Source of the DNA: an uncultured Verrucomicrobiota bacterium
GTDB lineage: Bacteria > Verrucomicrobiota > Verrucomicrobiia > Limisphaerales > JADLHS01
DNA length: 35,402 nt
Assembly (NCBI GenBank): GCA_903828255.1
Contig: CAIKLQ010000509.1
Location: 1-35,402, forward strand
Direction: 5' to 3'
Below, one piece after another: positions 8,094 to 16,008 of the stretch (its first letter is position 1; each line of letters opens with the position of its first letter). The notes beneath the pieces are model-generated. The model searched no databases. It had not been told where the DNA came from and was given only the letters and a program-made list of their open reading frames with translations. A program made the translations under genes and the position numbers.

Positions 8094-8366
8094 TTAAGCT
8101 CCGCCCGCGGCTTTCGGACTCTGCAACGACTTCTTGGCGGCTTGGCCCTTGCAGCAACTGCTGCTCTTGGCCTCGGCGCAGCCCTTGCCGGCGGCGGCAC
8201 AGGCGGCGTGTTCTTTGGCCGTGCAGGAGGCGCCTTTGGCCATGCTGCAAGCGGCTTTGTCTTTGCCCGCACAACCGGCTTGGGCTTGGCTCGGGCAGGT
8301 CTTGTCGCCCGCATAGGCGGTTACGGCGAAGGCCGCGATCGTCAATAACGCAATGTATTTTTTCAT
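8094..8366 (-). CDS. Small exported protein with cysteines every eight residues
   Basis: A 90-residue protein. A signal peptide (MKKYIALLTIAAFAVTAYA, cleavage after A19) puts the mature 71 residues in the periplasm or outside the cell. Cysteines stand at 24, 32, 40, 48, 56, 63, 71 and 72. The first five are exactly eight residues apart and the last two fall within one residue of the same register. Between them are alanine, lysine, glycine and serine, with few other side chains. I recognise no family. Periodic cysteines and the metal ATPase next door suggest periplasmic metal or redox binding, but a disulfide-linked structural role is equally open. It has its own promoter candidate upstream and an intrinsic terminator downstream, so it is probably transcribed alone. 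Confidence 0.85.
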   Translation of the reverse strand: MKKYIALLTIAAFAVTAYAGDKTCPSQAQAGCAGKDKAACSMAKGASCTAKEHAACAAAGKGCAEAKSSSCCKGQAAKKSLQSPKAAGGA

Positions 8367-8411
8367 AGTTTTGATTCTATTTGATTTTGGTAATTTACTG
8401 CTCTGCCATCT

Positions 8412-8439
8412 CTATTACGGAATCAGACCGGTTTGTCAA
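8412..8439 (-). promoter_or_regulatory. Candidate promoter for the small cysteine-rich gene
   Basis: On the minus strand a perfect -35 box TTGACA (8439-8434) is followed after 16 bases by TAATAG (8417-8412), a weak -10. Transcription would start near 8405, about 40 bases before the ATG at 8366. The leader has no Shine-Dalgarno sequence. Confidence 0.45.
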
Positions 8440-8748
8440 TGCTCTGTTCAAAGGTTTTTGGTCTCGATGCATTTCTTCCACTCACTGCGAACCTGGCCCG
8501 GGCCATTAGTTCATTCTGGAACTGCCTTGCGTTTGGGGGCCACGCTTTAGCGCGGTGCCCCCGCACGCATTGTGGAGTTCAGCAATTCATTATGGCCGCT
8601 TCAAAGTGCGCCGGGTGCGAATTCGTCGAAGAGGAATTTCGCGCTTTCAACCCTGGATTCGAGCCGGCCATCGGAGCGCGGGTCTGTGACCCGCAGCGGG
8701 CACTGCATGACCGAAGCGCTGCGCGTCACGGCGCGCTAAACAAGGTTG
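8440..8748. other. Intergenic stretch with one hairpin and no convincing gene
   Basis: No frame here gives a protein with recognisable motifs. A plus-strand frame covering most of it starts inside the promoter region and reads into the antisense of the next gene. The only clear structure is the GC hairpin at 8678-8694. Confidence 0.5.
8678..8694. repeat. Short GC hairpin, dispersed-palindrome type
   Basis: Seven-base arms GCGGGTC and GACCCGC enclose TGT. It has no T-run on either side. Like the palindrome at 5530, it lies just beyond the 3' end of a gene (here the DUF4434-like gene). Confidence 0.55.
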
Positions 8749-9870
8749 TCACCGCCCTGTTTTGCCTGGGCCACGGGGCATCAAAATGGCGCGATACGCT
8801 TCATGTAGGCGCGTCGCGTCGGGACCCAGCGCCGGTCGGATAAACTGCTGGTAGCCCCACGAGATTGTGGTGGTGGTGTAATCTCCGGCCAGTTCGAGTT
8901 TTTGCCGCAGCTTATCGGGCGCGACGGCTTGCCAAGCTGACGCCGTCTTGGGGTCGTTGACATGGGTCTTGTAGCCAAAGCGGTTCGTGTATGCCGGCAG
9001 ACTTTCGACTCCCAGTTCGCCCACTTCGATGTTAATCCAGAATTGTTTTTGAGCAGTCGCACAAGCCGTTTTCATCGCCGCGAGGAAAGGGCGACGCTCA
9101 TCCAGCGTGTAACAGGACAGATGCTCGCCGCTGTCCTGCAAGGCGACGATGTCCACCTGGCTTTGCTTGAGCAATGCGGTCCAGAATTGCTGATACTCGG
9201 CGGGCGAAGCCCAGCGAAAACTACCGAGATAACCCGCCTGATCCAAAATGAAGAACGGAGAAATCATCACGGCCTTGTCGGGGGACACGCGTTTGCACGC
9301 GGCGGAGATGTCGCGATACAAGGCCGCAATCAATTCAGCTTGGGCGTCCCACATCATGTATAATTCGTAAGGAATGTAGAAGCCGGCGAAGGAGGGGTGA
9401 TTCCCGTAGCGGCGGGCCAGCGCTTCGATGCGGGTTCGGGCGCGGGCGATTTCCGGCGCGGGATCAGCCCGCGTCCACCAGTCAGGCGCGGCTAGGGTAT
9501 CCACGTAAATTGCCAACTCGCGGCGGTCGGCCTCTTCGAACAAAGCTTCCATAGGATCGGGTGCGCCTGCGGGTGCGGCTTCACCAACATAGGGGCCGTT
9601 TAGCACTAGGACGTGCATACCCAGGGACTCCAGTTGATCCAACTCGGTCTGCCAGACTTTGATTGGCTGATTGAGATCGGCTGGCGACATCCACCAAAGC
9701 GTGCCTACCAATCGGGCCACTGGGCCCGAGGTCGCCGGGCGGATCTGCCGGCAGCCTGTGGATACTGCTATGACGAGCAACAGACCCACCGCGAAGCCCA
9801 TCGCTTTGCAGAACCAACCGCGCCCGGGAAGGACGGTTTCAATTCGGCACTGCGGTGGCGGGATGGTCAT
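8749..9870 (-). CDS. DUF4434-like TIM-barrel lipoprotein
   Basis: A 373-residue exported protein. After a hydrophobic segment (MGFAVGLLLVIAVSTGC) a cysteine suggests a lipoprotein, although serine at -3 is not the ideal lipobox. The rest resembles the DUF4434 family of glycosidase-like TIM barrels: LVGTLWWMSPADLN, then LESLGMHVLVLNGPYV, then RYGNHPSFAGFYIPYELY with the conserved glutamate of the family, then VSPDKAVMISPFF. Several conserved tryptophans and aromatics fit sugar binding. I placed the start at the ATG at 9870. An upstream frame extends to 10005, but it reads through an inverted repeat and lacks protein-like sequence; an ATG at 9801 is also possible. It is the last gene of a minus-strand block with the prepilin-like and large TIM-barrel genes. 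The substrate is unknown. Confidence 0.75.
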   Translation of the reverse strand: MTIPPPQCRIETVLPGRGWFCKAMGFAVGLLLVIAVSTGCRQIRPATSGPVARLVGTLWWMSPADLNQPIKVWQTELDQLESLGMHVLVLNGPYVGEAAPAGAPDPMEALFEEADRRELAIYVDTLAAPDWWTRADPAPEIARARTRIEALARRYGNHPSFAGFYIPYELYMMWDAQAELIAALYRDISAACKRVSPDKAVMISPFFILDQAGYLGSFRWASPAEYQQFWTALLKQSQVDIVALQDSGEHLSCYTLDERRPFLAAMKTACATAQKQFWINIEVGELGVESLPAYTNRFGYKTHVNDPKTASAWQAVAPDKLRQKLELAGDYTTTTISWGYQQFIRPALGPDATRLHEAYRAILMPRGPGKTGR

Positions 9871-9936
9871 TTCGCGTTTCCAATTTGTCCCAGAGCCAAA
9901 GCACACCCAAACGACAATCGCGGCGCCAGCCAGGTT

Positions 9937-10025
9937 GAACGCCGAGGACGCCGGGGTTCTCGCCAAGGCCGCAAAGAAAACCGGCCTCCGAGTTCGCCTG
10001 CGCAAACCGCGGCGTCCTCGGCGTT
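9937..10025. repeat. Long inverted repeat between the two TIM-barrel genes
   Basis: Sixteen-base perfect arms, AACGCCGAGGACGCCG at 9937-9952 and its complement at 10010-10025, flank 57 bases. The loop contains the block CGCCAAGGCCGCAAAGAA, which resembles the block at the end of the metal ATPase gene (5601-5630). Confidence 0.8.
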
Positions 10026-10089
10026 AAAAAGACATCTCCGACTGTCACGGCGTTGGATGATGGCCCCGCGATTACTTCGCGCTGCCCGA

Positions 10090-13026
10090 TCAGGGGGCAA
10101 GCGGGGCGCCGGACGTTGCGATGGTGATTCGCACGCGTGGGTTCATGCCCGGGGCGCTCTGACACCCGAAGCGCAGGCGATTCTCGCCCGCCACCAAGGA
10201 CGGGACTCCACCTACCATCTTCACGTCCTGAAGAAAGCCGCCGTCCGGGCCGAACACTTTGCAGTCCGTCAGTGAATTGAATTCCAGGTAGCTGCCGCTT
10301 TCCATTTCCACCGGCAACAACAGGATGCTCTCCCCCACGGTCAATTGCGGATCGCGGAGCTTTGTTTTCACGAGCGGCGTGGCGCGAACAGGGCTGAGGT
10401 AAATTTCCGCGGTGCCGTTGGCGGGCAGATTGTTGATCCAGACGGTGAGTTTCTCGATCTGCTTGTAGTCCACCGTCTCGCGGTAAATGTCGTAGGCGCC
10501 ACCGTAGGGCCAGGAATAATCCGCATGGCGTTCGCCGGCGGGTTCGATCAACTCGAAGTAACGCCAGCCGGTAAAGTCCACCACGACGTAGTGTTCGCCG
10601 GTGCCGGCGACAACGTGCGCCGGGCAACGCAACTGGAAGTTCAAGACCTCGCCCTGGCCATCGCCATAAACCCACACGCCCAGGGACCGATCGCCACCGA
10701 GATTCAGCGGCGGGGTAAATGTCTTTCCCAGGCTGGCCCAAGTGGCGCTGCGCTCAGGTCGGGTGTTCGTTGCCAGGAGCAATCCGCTGAATGCGCCGGC
10801 CTTCACGAAATTGGTTGAAGGCTCAAGCGTCGCCGTCACGCCATTCGCCTGCGTGCGGTCGGGAAATTCTTTCGCGTCTTTGAACTCGGCCAGCGCGATG
10901 GCGTTGGTGGCTTCATAAGTTTCGGCCGACATCAAGACTTCCAGCCGCAGCCGCAACGGTTGCGCGGCGAACGCGTTCGTCACCGTCCACGTCGTCGTTC
11001 GATCGTCGCGGCTTTCGACCTTGTGCTTCGCGTAGCGCGCGGGCCGGAGCTGCCATTTTCCTTCGGGCGATTGGTCGAGTGTGAATTCATCGCCCGGCAC
11101 GCGAAGGCGGGCTTTCACCGATTCGGAAAAATACTTCGTGTGGCGCAACTCCTCGTATTGCCGCGTGATGCCGCCAAGTCGTTGCAACGCGGGGTTCTTC
11201 GCGAACTTCGCCGGGTCAACGCCCATCAGCGAGAAGCCCACGTTGTTGCCGATGGCTTTGCCGCACAGATACTCCATGTCATCCGCGAAAGTCGGTTCGC
11301 CCTGCGGCCCGGTCCACGTCTTGACCGCCCACCAGCCCAGGTGCATGGGGAGGAACATCCGGTATCCGTCGGCGTTCGCGGCGTTGTGGATGTCAATGAA
11401 CCGTTTGTGGCTGCGGGTCGGATGATCCCACGCGCCCATTCGCGAGCGCACATACCAGAGGTGATGATGGAACGTGCTCATCTCCATGAGCGCCGGATGA
11501 TTGAGCCGCTGCCAAAGTTCGAACACAAACTTCGAGCCGTAATGCCAGGCGTTCTCGCCGCCGCCGAGAATGTCTTCGCCGTCGAGCGCGTCGAGATACA
11601 TCATATCGAAGCCACACTCATTAAATGTCCGCGCCGTGGCCGCCGCGACATCCGCCAGCATCGTCGTGTCGCCATCCGGCACGAACAATCCGAAACACTC
11701 CTTCAAGTGATGCACCTTCGCGCCCTTGGCGTGCGCCGCCACGCGCGTGCCCCACGCGCCGCGTTGGCAATTCGTGAAAACGTAGGGGGCTATCTGGCTC
11801 GCGCCGGAATAGACGATCAATTCGTCGTCCACATGGAGCGTCGCGCTGTTGCGCACGAAGAAGCCCGTGATGGCGGACATGCTGGTCGTTGTTTCGGTGA
11901 CGATTACCGTGGCCGCGTTCGTCCCGGCGTCGAGCGATTCAGCGAGGGTGAAGGTCTTGTCCTTGGCCAGACGCGCGTCGGGCACGGGCGTGACCCACGG
12001 GCATTTCTTGTCCATGAAAAAGGCGTAGGTGTGCAACCCGGCCTTGAGTCCGGCGGCGTGGAGCTTGTCCACCACGGCCTTGAGGCTCGCGCGGCCTTCC
12101 GGATACGTCTTCGGATTCGGTTCGCAATCCCCGAAGCGGAACGAACTGCCGCCGTGGAAATCAATCTGGTTCAGCCCCAGACTGCGCGCGAGTTTGATCC
12201 AATCCTCAGCTTTGTCCTCGGACATGTCTCCGAAGTTGAATAAGTAGGAGCCTTGGTTGATCTCTGCGTCCAGCGCCCACGGCCCGCCAATCGGCGAGTG
12301 CGGGAGGTCCGGCGCGGCCGTCACGACCTCCTGCATCCCGCGGCGCAATTCCTTTTGCGGACAACCGAGTAAGGCGACCTTCGCGCCGGCGAACCCGAAG
12401 CGCGGATAACAAAGCGCTTCCAACTTGCTCGTGGCGCGCGGGACTTCGCGCACGTTCGTCTGGAGATTCAACGCTAGGGCGCAAGCGGCGAAGGGTTCCT
12501 CTGGCGCACCCTTCAGCGTGAGCGGCACATCAGCGAAGGTGAATTCTTCCACGCCATCGCCGATGAGCGAGAGCACTTCGACGGAGACGCTGTGCTTCGC
12601 GCCGAGAATCTTGAGGGTAGCACTGACACCTGCGCCGGCAAATTCGAGACGCAGGCGGCCATCGCTCGCCGTCGCCGCCGTCGCCTCGAAGGGTTGGCCG
12701 GCCTTCTTCAAGCGCGCGAATGCGGTGCCGGGATTTTGTGGGGAGTAATTTGTGCCGGAGGATTTGTCAGTGAACTCGAGGGTGTGCGCGTTCGTGCCGA
12801 TGATCAGCCTCAAGGAATCGCTCTCGACGGTGAGGGCCGCGTCGGCGCCAGTGACGGTGGCTGCGAAAAGCGGCTTGGTTGCGACCAGTGCGACCAATGC
12901 CACTAATAAGGCCGCGATGGCGGAGAGCCAGGGAGCCATCACCGAAGAAGCGCGGACTCGGCGGTCTGTGCTCCGAAAGCGTTCGTGGCGCGATTCACCG
13001 CAACCAGAGTTGGAGTTTTGATTCAT
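10090..13026 (-). CDS. Large exported TIM-barrel, glycosidase-like protein
   Basis: A 978-residue protein of unassigned family. A long basic N-terminus and a hydrophobic segment at about 32-55 (APWLSAIAALLVALVALVA, ending LFAA) indicate export. A beta-rich domain (about 60-250) precedes a barrel with strand ends typical of retaining glycosidases: SLGLNQIDFHGGSSFRFGD, LHAAGLKAGLHTYAFFMDKK and ECGFDMMYLDALDGED, whose aspartates may be catalytic. A beta insertion (about 375-455) splits the barrel. The C-terminal third looks like one or two beta-sandwich, carbohydrate-binding modules. The start is the ATG at 13026, because AAGGAA stands seven bases before it, a rare clear ribosome-binding site in this window. 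It lies 37 bases after the prepilin-like gene. The substrate is unknown. Confidence 0.75.
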   Translation of the reverse strand: MNQNSNSGCGESRHERFRSTDRRVRASSVMAPWLSAIAALLVALVALVATKPLFAATVTGADAALTVESDSLRLIIGTNAHTLEFTDKSSGTNYSPQNPGTAFARLKKAGQPFEATAATASDGRLRLEFAGAGVSATLKILGAKHSVSVEVLSLIGDGVEEFTFADVPLTLKGAPEEPFAACALALNLQTNVREVPRATSKLEALCYPRFGFAGAKVALLGCPQKELRRGMQEVVTAAPDLPHSPIGGPWALDAEINQGSYLFNFGDMSEDKAEDWIKLARSLGLNQIDFHGGSSFRFGDCEPNPKTYPEGRASLKAVVDKLHAAGLKAGLHTYAFFMDKKCPWVTPVPDARLAKDKTFTLAESLDAGTNAATVIVTETTTSMSAITGFFVRNSATLHVDDELIVYSGASQIAPYVFTNCQRGAWGTRVAAHAKGAKVHHLKECFGLFVPDGDTTMLADVAAATARTFNECGFDMMYLDALDGEDILGGGENAWHYGSKFVFELWQRLNHPALMEMSTFHHHLWYVRSRMGAWDHPTRSHKRFIDIHNAANADGYRMFLPMHLGWWAVKTWTGPQGEPTFADDMEYLCGKAIGNNVGFSLMGVDPAKFAKNPALQRLGGITRQYEELRHTKYFSESVKARLRVPGDEFTLDQSPEGKWQLRPARYAKHKVESRDDRTTTWTVTNAFAAQPLRLRLEVLMSAETYEATNAIALAEFKDAKEFPDRTQANGVTATLEPSTNFVKAGAFSGLLLATNTRPERSATWASLGKTFTPPLNLGGDRSLGVWVYGDGQGEVLNFQLRCPAHVVAGTGEHYVVVDFTGWRYFELIEPAGERHADYSWPYGGAYDIYRETVDYKQIEKLTVWINNLPANGTAEIYLSPVRATPLVKTKLRDPQLTVGESILLLPVEMESGSYLEFNSLTDCKVFGPDGGFLQDVKMVGGVPSLVAGENRLRFGCQSAPGMNPRVRITIATSGAPLAP

Positions 13027-13063
13027 GTGAGTTTCCTTTTCGCTCTTTCGCCCGCCCGGTTCG

Positions 13064-13861
13064 TCACCAGGCATTCCAGTATCCGCCGCCGGCTGCTGAC
13101 CAGTAATTGGTCATCTTGTTGATGTTTTTCCAGTTCACCGAGCCATCTAGCAAGAGGCTGTTGCCGCCCTGTGCGCCGGCCTGTTTGGCAGTCGTCGTGG
13201 TGGGAAAATAAACGAACGGCACCCCCTTTTGTTGGGCCGCCCCAGCGCGGCAGTGAGGTGCAATCACCCATAAATCCCCCGAGGCCCATGCGTTTAGGTC
13301 GCAGGCCAAAGTCAGGCCGGGATTGTCCGTGAATTTCTTGGGGGAAACCCAACGCGGGGCGGGTTCGCCCGACCAACCCGGATCGAGCTTGGTGTGGCCA
13401 CCATTGTAACTGTAACCGGTCACCCAGCCGATTCCGTCCACCTTGTATTGGAAAGTACCCGCGAGGCTGGGGCAGGTGCTCATGTTGGTGCCGCTGTATT
13501 GCTTGATGGCGTTGAAGGTATTCGTGCTGATCCAAATCGTGTGGGTGACGCCGTCGTCGCGGTTGCCTTGGGGGAGTTTGTCCCGGGCGTCGAGGCCATA
13601 CATTTGCAGGGCCAGGCCCAATTGGCGCAGGCCGCTTTGACAACTCGCGCGGCGGGCCTTCTCCTTGGCACCCGCGAGAGCGGGCAAGAGCATCGCCGCC
13701 AGGATCGCGATAATGGCGATGACGACGAGCAACTCGATCAAAGTGAAAGCCCACCGCTTACCTCCGTGGGAGCTGGCTGCGGATGCGGCGGAAGGTTCGA
13801 GCGCCCACGGAGTCCGCCGGGGGTCCGGGCCCGCCGCGCCGTTAGTGAAATATCGCTTCAT
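13064..13861 (-). CDS. Prepilin-like protein with type II/IV N-terminal cleavage helix
   Basis: A 265-residue protein of the large verrucomicrobial and planctomycetal family of pseudopilin-like proteins. About 37 residues precede the methylation/cleavage helix [20 protein letters not shown] and then [15 protein letters not shown]. The residue before the cleavage phenylalanine is alanine instead of the usual glycine. The C-terminus has [13 protein letters not shown], matching the loosely conserved H-x9-DG end region. The protein is thought to be membrane-anchored or part of a secretion pseudopilus, but the family is poorly characterised. I chose the ATG at 13861; no Shine-Dalgarno is visible, and the frame extends upstream without protein-like sequence. 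It is followed after 37 bases by the large TIM-barrel gene. Confidence 0.85.
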   Translation of the reverse strand: MKRYFTNGAAGPDPRRTPWALEPSAASAASSHGGKRWAFTLIELLVVIAIIAILAAMLLPALAGAKEKARRASCQSGLRQLGLALQMYGLDARDKLPQGNRDDGVTHTIWISTNTFNAIKQYSGTNMSTCPSLAGTFQYKVDGIGWVTGYSYNGGHTKLDPGWSGEPAPRWVSPKKFTDNPGLTLACDLNAWASGDLWVIAPHCRAGAAQQKGVPFVYFPTTTTAKQAGAQGGNSLLLDGSVNWKNINKMTNYWSAAGGGYWNAW

Positions 13862-14217
13862 GGTGTTGGGTGGAGTTGGAGTTTGGTTGCACGCCGGTTG
13901 AAAAGCACTTTGATGCCTAGCATCGTTACACTGCGCCGCGCCGCCGGACAAGTTGTTTTTGAATTGCCCCAAGTCTGCGCGGACAGTTTGTTGCCACCAT
14001 CAGGGCCCTGCGTCAGGCGGTCACGACGCGGGTGGCGCAAGCGGATTTGAAAAGTGCCGGGGAGGGTTGGATGGGATGCCCACCGCGACCGGCGAATTTC
14101 CCATGCAACCCATTTTTCTTTTCTTCCGGCGTTTTGTCTTTATGCTGCCGCGCTCGGGTTGGGATCGGAGCGCGGGATTAAGATTACGACGCAGTTAAAG
14201 ATTAAGCGAAGCACTGG
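13862..14217. other. Divergent intergenic region between the prepilin-like gene and lepA
   Basis: 356 bases with no coding potential that I trust. It must hold the promoters of both divergent genes. AT-richer patches lie at 14105-14150 and 14175-14210, but no -35/-10 pair stands out. Confidence 0.5.
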
Positions 14218-16008
14218 ATGGACGCAGCACATATACGGAATTTCAGCATCATTGCCCATATTGATCATGGGAAGACGACGCTTTCGGATCGGCTCTTGCA
14301 TCGCACGGGCACGATCGCCACGCGGGACATGGAGGCGCAGTTGCTCGATTCGATGGATCTCGAACGGGAGCGGGGCATCACGATCAAGGCGCATCCGGTG
14401 ACGATGCTTTACAAGGCGAAGAACGGGGAGACATACGAGTTGAACCTGATTGATACGCCGGGGCATGTGGATTTCTCGTACGAGGTGTCGCGGAGTCTGA
14501 GTGCGTGCGAGGGGGCGCTTTTGATCGTGGACGCGGCGCAGGGGGTGGAGGCGCAGACGGTGGCAAATGTGCATCTGGCGATGAAGCAGAATCTGCTGAT
14601 CATTCCGGTGATCAACAAGATTGATCTGCCGCACGCGGATGTGCCGATGGCGAAGCAGCAGTTGGAGGATATTTTGGCGATCCCGGCGGAGTCGGCGCTG
14701 TTGGCCAGCGCGAAGGAGGGGATCGGCATCGAGGAGATTCTGGAGGCGATTGTGGAGCGGGTGCCGCCGCCGAAGCCGACGGGGGCGGTGAGTTTGCAGG
14801 CGCTAGGGTTTGATTCGTTTTTCGATACTTACAAGGGGGTGGTGACGCATGTGCGGGTGTTCAACGGAGAGTTGAAGGCGGGGATGATGGTGAAGTTGTT
14901 GCATTCGGGCAAAACGGTGGAGGTGAAGGAGGTGGGGAGTTTTAATCCGAAGCCTTACATCCGGGAGAAGCTGGAGGTGGGGGAGACGGGGTATTTCACG
15001 GCGAACATCAAGAGTCCGAAGGAAGTGAAGATGGGGGACACGGTGACGGATTCGCGGCATCCGTCGGGGGTGTTGCCCGGGTTCAAGGAGATTCATCCGA
15101 TGGTGTTCAGCGGGATTTACCCGATCAACACGGCGGATTACGAGCATCTCAAGGCGAACATGGGTAAGTTGCAGCTCAACGACTCGGCGTTTGTGTATCA
15201 GGCGGAGACGAGTGTGGCGCTGGGGTTTGGGTTTCGCTGCGGGTTTCTGGGGTTGCTGCATTTGGAGATCGTGCAGGAGCGGTTGCGGCGCGAATACGGG
15301 ATGGACATCATCGCGACGTATCCGAGCGTGGTGTATCGCATCACGATGACGGACGGCATCGTGAAGGAGATTGATAATCCGGCGTTCCTGCCGGAGCCAA
15401 ATTACATCACGAAGATCGAAGAGCCGATGGTGAAGGCGTTTATCATTTGCCCGAATGAGAACATCGGCGACATGATGGCGCTGATTTCAGAGAAGCGTGG
15501 GAGTTTTGATCACACGGAAACGCTGGATGCGAAGCGGGTGATGTTGACGAGCTTGTTGCCGTTGAGCGAAATCCTGATTGATTTCCATGATCGCATCAAA
15601 AGCCTGACGCGCGGCTACGGCTCGATGGATTATGAATACGCGGATTATCAGGAGTCCCACATGATCAAGTTGGACATGCTGGTGAACGGGGAGTCGGTGG
15701 ACGCGTTTTCCTGCATCGTGCATCGCGACAAGGCCGAATCGCGCGGGCGGTCGCTCGCAGCCAAGCTCAAGGAAGTGATTCCGCGGCAGCAATATCAGGT
15801 GAAGATCCAGGCGGCCATTGGCGGGAAGATCATCGCGTCGGAATCCGTGAGTGCGCTGCGCAAAGATGTGACGGCGAAGTGTTACGGCGGCGACATCTCG
15901 CGCAAACGGAAGTTGCTGGAGAAGCAAAAGGAAGGCAAGAAGCGCATGAAATCCGTCGGCAGCGTGAACATTCCGCAGGAGGCGTTCATTGAGGTGTTGA
16001 AATCATGA
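14218..16008 (+). CDS. lepA: Elongation factor 4 (LepA), ribosome-associated GTPase
   Basis: A translational GTPase of the EF-G family that acts on paused or initiating ribosomes. G1 is AHIDHGKTT near residue 13, G2 the RGITI region near 47, G3 DTPGHVDF near 79 and G4 NKID near 139. The typical LepA C-terminal features follow, including FRCGFLGLLHLEIVQERLRREY and the end KRMKSVGSVNIPQEAFIEVL. Length (596) and alignment over the whole protein are as expected. Codon choice in the first two thirds is more G-rich at third positions than in the last third. The stop overlaps the start of lepB as ATGA, so the two are translationally coupled, an arrangement also known in other bacteria. Confidence 0.98.
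   Translation: MDAAHIRNFSIIAHIDHGKTTLSDRLLHRTGTIATRDMEAQLLDSMDLERERGITIKAHPVTMLYKAKNGETYELNLIDTPGHVDFSYEVSRSLSACEGALLIVDAAQGVEAQTVANVHLAMKQNLLIIPVINKIDLPHADVPMAKQQLEDILAIPAESALLASAKEGIGIEEILEAIVERVPPPKPTGAVSLQALGFDSFFDTYKGVVTHVRVFNGELKAGMMVKLLHSGKTVEVKEVGSFNPKPYIREKLEVGETGYFTANIKSPKEVKMGDTVTDSRHPSGVLPGFKEIHPMVFSGIYPINTADYEHLKANMGKLQLNDSAFVYQAETSVALGFGFRCGFLGLLHLEIVQERLRREYGMDIIATYPSVVYRITMTDGIVKEIDNPAFLPEPNYITKIEEPMVKAFIICPNENIGDMMALISEKRGSFDHTETLDAKRVMLTSLLPLSEILIDFHDRIKSLTRGYGSMDYEYADYQESHMIKLDMLVNGESVDAFSCIVHRDKAESRGRSLAAKLKEVIPRQQYQVKIQAAIGGKIIASESVSALRKDVTAKCYGGDISRKRKLLEKQKEGKKRMKSVGSVNIPQEAFIEVLKS

Noticed and set aside
8433-8843. 136-codon plus-strand frame after the small cysteine-rich gene
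   Set aside because: It starts in a promoter region, crosses a hairpin and ends antisense to another gene; no family resemblance.
10960-12243. 427-codon plus-strand frame
   Set aside because: It is antisense to the large TIM-barrel gene, arginine-rich and shows no domain.
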